From assembly GCA_013368315.1 (NCBI GenBank), contig JAACJM010000271.1, forward strand, positions 43,917-107,916: a stretch of DNA of 64,000 nt, read 5' to 3'. Numbering within the stretch: the first letter of the stretch is position 1; the number at the start of each line of letters is the position of its first letter. A program made the position numbers and the translations under genes. This DNA comes from Tetrapyrgos nigripes (taxonomy: Eukaryota; Basidiomycota; Agaricomycetes; Agaricales; Campanellaceae). The notes under the pieces are model-generated. The model saw only the letters and a list, made by a program, of their open reading frames with translations, was not told where the DNA came from and searched no databases. This document shows positions 46,040 to 54,893 of this stretch, piece by piece.

Positions 46040-46133
46040 TTTCATACTTAAATAGCAGACATACGCCCAGTCTCGCCCCAGAACCTAACAAATTGATTCT
46101 TCTCCTCCTCCATCCACTCTTCCCCACTGCGAC
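46040..46133 (+). promoter_or_regulatory. Core promoter-like region of arm gene copy 2
   Basis: CTTAAATAG near 46048 is a TATA-like box about 80 bp before the ATG. It is followed by a pyrimidine-rich leader (TTCTTCTCCTCCTCCATCC near 46096-46115), a layout common in fungal promoters. The same sequence is present, inverted, upstream of copy 1. Confidence 0.4.
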
Positions 46134-46934
46134 ATGAGCGAAACACAGGCATTTGGATTCAGTGGCTGTTACGCATTCGCCGCGGATAGCAACACTGTAA
46201 AGCGAGTCAATGGCCCCAAGATAACCATGGGAAACATGAAGCCCAAAGGTTAGAATTAGACTCTGCATGCTTATGAACGAGTTCATCAACTTGCCTCTTC
46301 TTACAGCACGCCAGACCGGATTCTTCACTGAAGCAGCGGAGTTCGTGAATAAGCTAAAAAAGGGCGACAAAGTTAAAACTCATACTAGCCTACTAGCTGG
46401 CCAGGGTGCGCAGTGTAATTGTGATCTTCCAGGCAATGTTTACTGATGCTCGACATCTTTTGGACAGACATCTTCTATCAGAACTGTGATCATTTTGCTG
46501 TCAGAGACTTGGAAGTTGCCAATCTTGACTATGAGGTCGAATTCGCTGAGGATACGAGTCCGGAGATCGTCCAAAGTAAGTTCGATTCGTTGGCAGTCTA
46601 ATAACACATACACTTACCATACCGTATCGCAACAGTGATTCTGTCTCATCTCGCAGAGCAGAAATCGGCCCAGAAAGACCCGAAGCCTCAACGGTCTCAA
46701 CGTGAGGATCAGCTAATGATGTTCAGGCCCGGCTCGACTCAAAGGCCTATATCTGGGCTCGCTTTTGCCAGGTGTGGTGCTGTTAGAAGTCCAGGTCGAA
46801 CTTTGGAGCCCTCAGTAAGCCCGACTCGGCCCCGCTTGGGGACAGGCCCCGTGGAGGAGGAGGAGTTCGAGGATGAGTATTATTACGAGGCATGTGAAGG
46901 CACCTCCACCCAGGGGGAGGTGAGATATATGTAG
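46134..46934 (+). pseudogene. Arm gene copy 2, truncated at its 3' end by a hAT-type element
   Basis: Exon 1 (46134-46248) encodes MSETQAFGFSGCYAFAADSN, then VKRVNGPKITMGNMKPK. Exon 2 starts at 46307 (RQTGFFTEAAEFVNKLKKGD). Exon 3 (to 46575) holds FYQNCDHFAVRDLEVANLDY, then EVEFAEDTSPEIVQ. Exon 4 starts at 46636 (ILSHLAEQKSAQKDPKPQRS). The donor after exon 2 reads AAAGTTAAAA. Using it breaks the frame, whereas the paralogue at 44768 splices there in phase 1, so one base may have been lost. The stop TAG (46932-46934) is the first three bases of the hAT end TAGGGAATAG. The intended C-terminus is therefore missing. Family unrecognised; see the paralogue for a possible NLR-type N-terminal motif. 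Confidence 0.55.
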
Positions 46935-47506
46935 GGAATAGCACGGGTTGGCGGGTAAGTGACGGGTCACGGGTACGGGGTATGGCGGGGACGGGGACGG
47001 GTTGGCTTATTCATCCCGCTCCTAACACGCGACCCGCCTGATGGATGCTGGAAGGCCGCCGCCAGCACAAATTTGGAGTAATCTAAACTGTATAGTTATT
47101 TTAGACTCGTAGATAGATTGATATGAACAAGACATACCGGAGATATGTATGCACACAAAAAATCCTTCGGTTTGCGAGTACGAGGACGGATACACTGTAC
47201 CAGTACTGGACCCGTAAAAAATACGGGCGTACCAGTATTACTGGACAGTGCGGAGCCCTAGCTTTATACCATAGCATCCACTTCACTGACCTCAACGTAC
47301 ATGGATATAGTCTAATAAAGCTAGCAGCGACAAGATGTATGTACTGAAGTATAAGTATATACCCGTAACCCGCGGGATTTGCTTCTAACCCGTCTACCCC
47401 GCTGCAACCCTTGACCCGTGAAGCGTGAAGGCGGCGAGAAAGCGTATTGGCGAGTATGGGGACGGGTCAAAAAATTTTACCCGCGGGATCCCCGTACTGT
47501 TCCCTA
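46932..47506. mobile_element. hAT-type element, 575 bp, possibly composite
   Basis: Ends TAGGGAATAGCACGGG and, inverted, TAGGGAACAGTACGGG agree at 14 of 16 positions. Both sides carry GC-rich CCCGTCC, GACGGGT and CCCGCGGG words. An inner end-like motif (GGACAGTGCGGAGCCCTA, ending 47260) suggests a second, nested element. The flanks show no 8-bp duplication, so one border may be rearranged. Confidence 0.7.
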
Positions 47507-47509
47507 CTA

Positions 47510-48035
47510 GTACCTGGAACGCAGCATCGAATCTCGCTTGTCCGTTCCTCTCTTGGTCCGCTTTAGAGTCTGGTTCGCCGGATCCATCGATGACGTGAAT
47601 CCATATGCAGCGGATGAAATTGCCACCGAATGCGTTGAAGGTGAAGAAAGAAAAAAGGATAAAGGATAAGGAAGATGTAAGAACTACGTGTACGTCAAGC
47701 TGCAATGCAGCCCTCTGAGGTCTAGTTCTGTCATTTGCTAGTCTTAGGCTGTGTCTCCTTCCAGGAGTGGGCGCCTGGGCTCTAGCTTCTGCTATTTTAG
47801 CGCTTTGAGAATATTTCTGGCAGAGAAGTTGATTTGGAGAATTGCCAATAGGGGCATGAGAAAAAACCGCCGTCGAGTAAACCTACCCTAAAGCTAAACG
47901 CGTCGCGTTTCTCTTTCCCTCCATCCACCAATGATAACGACACGATGTCCTTTCCCTCAAAACTCGACTTTCTGTCATCTGGACAACGATCTTGACTTTA
48001 ATGAAAGAAAAGACTAAAAAGTGGTCTAACGTGAT
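47510..48035. other. Flank upstream of the MCM4-like pseudogene
   Basis: No gene recognised. An ACGCGTCGCGTTT palindrome-like motif near 47898 resembles an MCB cell-cycle box (ACGCGT), as expected upstream of a replication gene. This would fit promoter DNA copied along with the MCM4 sequence. Confidence 0.35.
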
Positions 48036-48041
48036 TTGACA

Positions 48042-49609
48042 ATGGGCTCCTCCTCCCCAATCAACTTTCCTAGTTCCTCTCCAGTTGAAACTCCAGGTGG
48101 TAGTGGTAGACACGTCAAGTTACTTCTGATGCTCTTCATTTTCCTTGGTGCGTGCCCCCTCTATCTCTATAACGCTCTTATCTAATTCCTCGTTTCGCGT
48201 TGCGCGTTTCCAGAAGACCAGCCCAAAACCAAAACCTACACCCAAAAACTGCCGTGATGATATCGACTCTTCTCTCATCTTGACCCTTCGATCTAGGTAT
48301 CAGACCCAGACAACTTATACCCCTCATAGGTGCCGGTGCCCTTGCCTCTGACGCTGCACTCTTCGATATACTCGCTTCCCCCACCGCACCTGGACCTAGG
48401 GATGGCGACGGTAGTCTACTTTCAGCAGCAGCAGCAGCACCCACAGACGAACCAGACGAACCCCGCGTCATATGTCAATGAGGTACCGTGGTCAATCTCA
48501 ACGAGACCATGTCCCTGTTCCACGAGTTTCTTTCTGGCTTCAAGTTGAAGTACCGTCTCGCGTTCGATCGCGCCTCCTCCTCCACTTCTTCTACCACCTC
48601 TTCCTATTCGTTTTCATCTCCAGCAGTCGCCCGCGCCCACACCGACCCCGAAGAAGGAGAAAAGCCTGTATATGAGGAGCGCATGTGTATGCTCAAGAGT
48701 TGATTCCGGCGACGGATACGGTGTTGAAGGAGGTTATGTTGGTGAGTCGGGTGGAATTTCGTTCTTGTGTTTCTCAACTTTTTGTGTTGTGGTTCTTTTT
48801 CTTTCTCTCTTTCTCTCTTTCATCTTCAGAGGAACAATGTCTGACCTCCCTCCCCTCTTACTAACGTTTGCAGGAAATCGCCGAATGAGACACTGAAGAA
48901 TCCCGTGACGGCATGGAAGGACAAGTTGCCTATGAGGAGGTTGGGGAGATTATGGGGAAGGTGTACAAGGTTAGAACGTTTGGCCATGGTGTGAGGAGTG
49001 TTAATATGAGGGAGCTGAATTCGATCTTTTGACTTTTTTTCTCAATACCGACGCCGACATTTCGTTTGACAGATTCGACTTGCTTTATCTGGTTCTGGAT
49101 CAAGTGGACGAAACCCTGGACCGAAAACTCACGAAACATTTGGTTGGGTTGTATTTGGAGGATGTGCCGCATGCTAGAGGTGGATCTAGATCTTCCGGAG
49201 ACGGTGGAAACGGTGGAGGGGAAGAAAAGAGAAGAAATGCTCCCTTTCAGAAAAGACCTCTCCTCCTACATCGACTTTTCCCGTTCCAGAATCCACCCTG
49301 TCATCACAAAGACGCGTCAACGATAAATGAACTCGTTCGTTCGTATGCTGAGATGCGGAATCTTGGGTCTTCGGATTCAGGGAGTAGTTCTTCGTCGAGT
49401 AAGTGTTCCAATCCTCGTTACCCTTTCTTCTTTCTTCTCACTCTTTCTTTTTACTCATTCTTACTTACCTTTCCCCACAAAACATCTCCTTTTTCTCAGA
49501 CAAACACATAAAAGCCACAACATGCCAACTCGAATCCCTCATTGGCCTCTCCGAAGCCCACGCCCGAATACATTTTCCCTCGGAATTTGAAGTACAAGAC
49601 GTGAATTAA
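48042..49609 (+). pseudogene. Partial, broken copy of MCM4 (replicative helicase subunit)
   Basis: The order follows MCM4: a Ser/Pro-rich N-terminus (MGSSSPINFPSSSPVETPG at 48042), GTVVNLNETMSLFHEFLSGF near 48482, LIPATDTVLKEVML near 48699, and YKVRTFGHGVRSVNMRELN near 48965-49020. It then jumps to SFDRFDLLYLVLDQVDETLD (49064 on), RKLTKHLVGLYLEDV, a YIDFSRSRIHPVI segment, and ATTCQLESLIGLSEAHARIH near 49518-49575. The zinc-finger/OB region and the AAA+ core with the Walker boxes are absent. There is a TGA at 48479-48481 where Trp is expected, plus frameshifts and further stops. Introns at 48742-48873 and 49399-49499 are retained, so it arose by DNA duplication and not by retrotransposition. 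A functional MCM4 must exist elsewhere. Confidence 0.88.
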
Positions 49610-50029
49610 GGTTGAGAGATGGATTCGGAAACTACATCCGGGGGGATATACCTTGGAGAGTTGGATTCGAGAGACGGGATATGACGGGACGATATGCTGT
49701 CCAAAGTGCACTTTTATTATGCACCCGTAGAAATTCAGAGTGGACACCCAGTATTTATTGAAGATCGAGACCCGTATTCATTTGATTTCATCTAATTTGC
49801 TGACATGTTCTGCTGACATGGTCTCAGCTATGATGACATTCTTGTCAGATGTGTCTCATTCCACAATCTCCAGACATTTATGGCTTCTGGAAAGGGTGTT
49901 ACTGTTGGTAAACTCATTAGCTTTTAGGTCTATACTTAAGCCTAATATGTAGAGATTGTGCAAAAAATAATTCCCTGAAGAGATGCTATAATAGACTTGA
50001 TATCTAGTGTGTGATATCAGCCAAAACTA

Positions 50030-51010
50030 GCCAAAATACCTCTCCTGTGCTGATTGTGGGAACCACTTTTACAGCCTGCATTGCACCTTTGTACATCTCG
50101 TTCTTTTTTCATTCCTCAACAGACAGTCAAACTCTGATTATTATCATTTGCATATGATGCTTTACTCAATATTTATCACCTTTTTAGAGCTTAGTAGTAT
50201 ATAGTAAGCTACACCTGTGTGTGGGAGCTCCATCTCAACACAACCACACCTATCTATCTCCCTTACTCTTTCACCTTATAGATCTGACACCCGATTTCTG
50301 AGGTCTGTAACCATGCTGATTCAACCCAGTGGCTCTCATATATTCTGATTCAACCACCGGGTGTGATCACTCCTGCATGGGAACAACCTTTACAGTGCAT
50401 ATTGCACCTTTGTATGTCTTGTTCTTTTTTCATTCCTCAACTGTTATCATATGCATATGATGCTCTATTTGATATATATCACTTTTTTTGAGCTTAGTGG
50501 TACACCAGAACAGAGATAGGTCACAGTCTTGTATATAGTAAGCTACACCTGTGCATGGGAGCTCTATCTCAACACAACCACACCTATCTATGTCCTTTGC
50601 TCTTTCACCTTATAGATCTGACACTCAGTTTTTGGTGCCTGCAACCACTCACATATGCTCTGACTCAACCACTGTTTGGGTGTGATCAGCCAAAATACCT
50701 CTCCTGTGCTGATCATGGGAACCACTTTTACAGCCTGCATTGCACCTTTGTACATCTTGTTCTTTTTTTCATTCCTCAACAGATGGTCAAACTCTGATTA
50801 TTATCATCTGCATATGATGCTTTATTAGATATTTATCACTTTTTTTGAGCTTAGTGGTACACCAGAATGAAACTAGGCCAGTCTTGTTCATAGTGAGCCA
50901 CAGCTGTGTGTGAGAGCTCTATGATGTATCTCAATGCAATCCAGCCCATCTATCTCCTTTCTTTCACTCTACAGATCCCACATTCTAAGGTCTGCAACCA
51001 GGCCCAGGCA
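50030..51010. repeat. Tandem array, three units of about 325 bp
   Basis: Units are marked by GGGAACMACYTTTACAG near 50059, 50379 and 50709. Each continues with a TTGTTCTTTTTTCATTCCTC block, a CATATGATGCT block, a GAGCTTAGTRGTAYA block and a TAGATCTGACACYC block. The middle unit is more diverged. No coding potential. Confidence 0.8.
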
Positions 51011-51190
51011 TAACATTCTCCATAGAGCTTAGTGGTACATGAGGCTTGGCAGTAAGTTTCATCCCTTTCCATTTCTTCTGATTGTTCCTTAGGTTTTACC
51101 CCTTTCAGGTGCAATAATCATAGGCCATTGGGTCAGTTAGGTCAATAGTGTCACTCCCCCTTCCATGTTTCTACACCTACATCCACCTCC

Positions 51191-51748
51191 ATGTTTTCAG
51201 CAGCTACTGGCGATGAAAATGACACCTCTGACAAGTACAATGATTCTGATTTGAATGGTTTTCAATCAAGTGAAGAGAGCATACACCATTATCAGAATCC
51301 TTTTCATGCTGCCAACCCCAATGCTGTTCAGCAGGTAAGCCCATTACTTGATTGTCAATATACCTCTCCAAAGTCTATTCATTTGTAGAAGTGACTACCA
51401 GAAGATAGTGATGAGGATATATCTGCTCTGAGATATAAGCTTTCTAATCTAACTCCTCACAAGAAGCTGTGTCACAAAAGCAATGTATGTATCAGATAGG
51501 CTCCTGTGCAATTCAGTTTACAATTTTTGACCTCCCAGGTACCTGCTGCTCCATTCAAGACTGCCAGAATTACTTCACCAATTGAGAGCGACTCCAGCAA
51601 ATCAGATTTGTTACACCTAGACCCTCTTTCTTCACCCAAGAAGCATAGTCCCAGTCATCGTCCCTCAAGGTCTACTCCCTCTCCCCCTACCAAAAAATCA
51701 AGAAAACCTTTTCATCCAACACCTCCCACCACATCATGTACTCCCTGA
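51191..51748 (+). pseudogene. Low-complexity spliced gene remnant, unrecognised
   Basis: Three exon-like segments are separated by consensus introns (donor GTAAGCCC at 51336, donor GTATGTATC near 51485). They encode an acidic Ser/Asp-rich start (DENDTSDKYNDSDLNGFQSS), a middle segment (DSDEDISALRYKLSNLTPHK) and a Ser/Pro/Lys-rich end (SPKKHSPSHRPSRSTPSPPT). A TGA lies at the second codon of the middle exon, where CGA would restore Arg. Function unknown; it may be the disordered N-terminus of a transposon protein. Confidence 0.35.
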
Positions 51749-52407
51749 CAACACCACTAACACTTCCAGAGTCAACCACTGATCAGTGAGTCCTATTTAT
51801 AGGACAAGTCTTATTCTCAAGCAAAACATCAACATTAAGAGAACCCTGGGAACTTATCTCCTTATCCATCAAATACAGCCGACTCGGCACAGAAATTCCT
51901 CTGCAAATTCCCCAATCCCACTTCATCTGCGACCAACACCTTTCAAGACTAACAGACAGAAATCCTAACAAAAGAAAGAAGACTCATATCCACCACTGTA
52001 TACAGTGGCCCACACTGCCATATTAGTGTGTGTAGAGAAAAGCACGAGTATACACATTTTTGGGCCAGTTAAGGAATCTGATCACACTGCCTGTAAGGCC
52101 ACCAATCATCAGACCACAGCATGCAACCAAAGTAGATGCACGGAGCATAAACCCCAGCCATATCCTCATGGGTCTGTAGTGCTGGCTTAACCTATCCTAT
52201 CCAGACTGACCAACAGAATCACAAAAGAATCACATCACATAGTTGAATCATTAACAGATACCATGGAGTCTGTACAATATATATGTATAAGATCACATGA
52301 CTGGTAGAAGCATCCAAACCACCTTGGGCAGCATTGCATATTTCCAAAGATCTCTGTGCAAACTTAAATTTCGGATTTTTCAGTGCCATTTTTGCTTGCC
52401 CAGGTCT

Positions 52408-52454
52408 ACTCCATATGGGACCGATTTGAGGCCGAACAGCCATATGGAGTAGCT
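52408..52454. repeat. Short hairpin
   Basis: CTACTCCATATGG and CCATATGGAGTAG form a perfect 13-bp inverted pair around a loop of about 20 nt. It could be a tiny MITE remnant or simply a palindrome. Confidence 0.6.
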
Positions 52455-52499
52455 CTGGTGCCAGGCATAAATTTGTCATTTGTGTTTGCCCAAAAGATC

Positions 52500-53690
52500 T
52501 TTCCAAATTCCCAATACTTTTAAGTAGAGGGTTTGTAGGACCCTTCTGTTTCTAAGAAAAAATCATGCCACTTTCACATGATCACACACATGTTCTTTCA
52601 CAGCCTTCTCCTACATCTTTAACATAGAAAAAAGGTCACGTTATCTTTGACATGTTAGCCTGTTTTTGGTTAAACCAGTTGGATTTGACCTGTTTCAAAT
52701 CATCAGGTGTTTGACTTGAAAACTGGTCAAATACCTCTAATCATCTTGCAGGATCGTTCAAGAGAATTTCAGGACAAAGAGTATAGGGGAATCATGGAGA
52801 GCCCAGAAACGACTCCCCTGGGTATAACTGCATAGAGGAAACGAGACGTATACAGTAAATACTGAGGCGGGAGGGTAACTTGAGAAATAACTAGTACTGT
52901 GATAATTATGAATGAGAGTAAAAAGACAAAGAGAATGTACTGCGTACCTGAGAGACTCATGAATGGAACGAGTCTCTTGGGGTATAAGTATGGAATTACA
53001 TGAAATAGAAACAGAGAATAGAAACACATATGGAGATAGATTGAGAAAATGAGAGGGGAATTGAAGACATATAAGAGAAATTGAAACAAGAGGAAAACAC
53101 AAAGACAAAAGAAACGAAACACGAATGTGTGGAGAGTAAGCATTGGACAGCCCTGAGGTCCTGCACGAGTTATATGAGCCACAGAGGCATATGAGATATG
53201 CATGGACAGCCCTGGGGTCCTGCATGGGAAGTAAATAATAGAGATGGATGAAATCCAGAGTGGCACTTACAGCGATGATTAGATTTTTATAAAGTAGCTT
53301 TAAAATACTACCTTGAATTCAGCAGTGTTGGCATTCAAAATAGAAAAGCATCACATTGTTAACTGCTCTACTGTGGACCTTGTCAACATAAGGAGACTGG
53401 CTTATATGTATGTAAATTGTCATCAGCTTGAGCTGAACAAGCTAATGATGTCCACAGCGCTCTCAATCCTTCTATTGCAGAATCTTCCAAATATGACAAT
53501 GTTGGGTGTACTGAAAAAGAGGAAAGTAACTGAGGAATTGATTCTTGGGACAAGCAGCTACAATATGAAATGTTGATTGCTTAGAAATAATCTACCTGTT
53601 GATAGTCTCCACAGCCTCACCCACATATCGGGAATGGCGTGAGGCGGCGTGCTAGCTATATGTGCATTGCCGCCCAAGGTGAACAGTGTC
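52500..53690. other. Non-coding stretch with a short direct repeat
   Basis: GACAGCCCTGRGGTCCTGCA occurs near 53143 and 53206. The region between 52860 and 53130 is purine-rich. Overlapping open frames on the minus strand have no protein-like composition. Confidence 0.4.
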
Positions 53691-53696
53691 ACAAAC

Positions 53697-54160
53697 TGCT
53701 ACAGTTCTTTGCCCTCCCTCCTCTTTTACTTCATTATCGAACCCTTTCTCTGATTATTCGTCCATCGCATTTCCTCAATAAACCCTTTAACCTTATATTT
53801 CTGACTTTGAACTTTATAAAACCTGTCAAACTCTATAATAACCGTCGATCAATCTTCCCATCTTTCTTATCTCGTATCCATTCTTCCTATCTTTAACTTG
53901 ATTGATCCAATCTTCCTATCTTTCTCAACCATATGGTACTATTCTATTTTTATTTACTTTTCCCATCCCTTTGCATTTTCCATATATACTTGAGATCTCT
54001 TGTAAATGATTCCCCAGTTTGTTCACTTCGTCTCCACTCCATACTACTACTATGCAGTGTAGAGCCTAGTCAGCTTACTCTTTTCCCTCTACTCATATCT
54101 CTCTCTCTCAATCTATCGTCTTGTATCTGCTCTTTGATTGTGTGACTTGGGTGGTTATTT
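53697..54160 (+). repeat. Solo LTR D, interrupted at its 3' end
   Basis: Starts TGTCACAAACTGC after AACAG (53692-53696). It follows LTR C closely up to GTGACTTGGGTGGTTATTT, then stops at 54160, where the CATCACG element begins. About 24 bp of the LTR end are missing and should lie beyond the right window edge. Confidence 0.85.
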
Positions 54161-54893
54161 CATCACGAAAATGTCCAGCTTAATGTAAGCCCTGATAGGT
54201 GCTTACCAGAGCCCTAATGGGAGACAAGAGATAAAAAGGCTTAGGCATCTTGTAGCAGCTTAAAAGGGAAGGTGGTTTTCATATTTGAGCATACAATAGT
54301 CAAAAGTATTTCAGAAATCCGAAATTATTATTGTTCTTAGCAGGTTTGGAATGATTCTGATTATTGGATTGATCATAATTGTACTGAGTATTATCTGCCC
54401 ATACATGGACCAAAAGATATTTGCAGCTCTCAAGACAGCATAAGCGGCATGCTTATATTCGGGCTTGCAAGCGGGTATATCAAGAAAAATGAAAGTTGAC
54501 ATTGGGATGAAATACAAGCAACAAAATCATTTCAGACATGATATCATTCATAATTATTATGAGACCTTATGAGCGCATATAAGGCTCAGAAGAATATTGA
54601 TACTAGTAAGAGCATAAAAGGTGTCAAAAGAAATAAGGCGAGTCTAATGCTCACAATGACACCTGGCCTTATAAGCCATCACAAGGGTCAAATTTCATTC
54701 ATAGCCTTTAAGCCTTCACTATTATTCTTGTCCTTACATTGGAACATGATCAGCAAAATAAGGTCAAGGGGAATAAGCATTAATGAGTACAAAACATTAC
54801 AACACTGGAAGCTACACTAGGATTACATTAGAACACAGCAGAGGCGACATCAGCAAAGGTAAGCACAACAGAAAGAACAGAGCAAGGAAAACA

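Larger units (their letters stand above)
45891..47371. repeat. Right arm of the long inverted repeat
   Basis: Inverted near-identical copy of 15043-16948 without the 428-bp hAT insertion. It begins at CCGGCATGGTAGTGACTG and ends at TATATACCCGTAAC. It carries arm gene copy 2 and most of a hAT-type element. Confidence 0.93.

Noticed and set aside
46932..47260. A separate hAT element bounded by TAGGGAATAG and GGAGCCCTA
   Set aside because: The match of the 46932 end with the 47506 end is better, so the inner motif is noted only as a possible nested end.
52758..53266. Two overlapping open frames of 155-165 codons on the minus strand
   Set aside because: They are shadows of each other in a purine-rich repeat and show no protein-like features.
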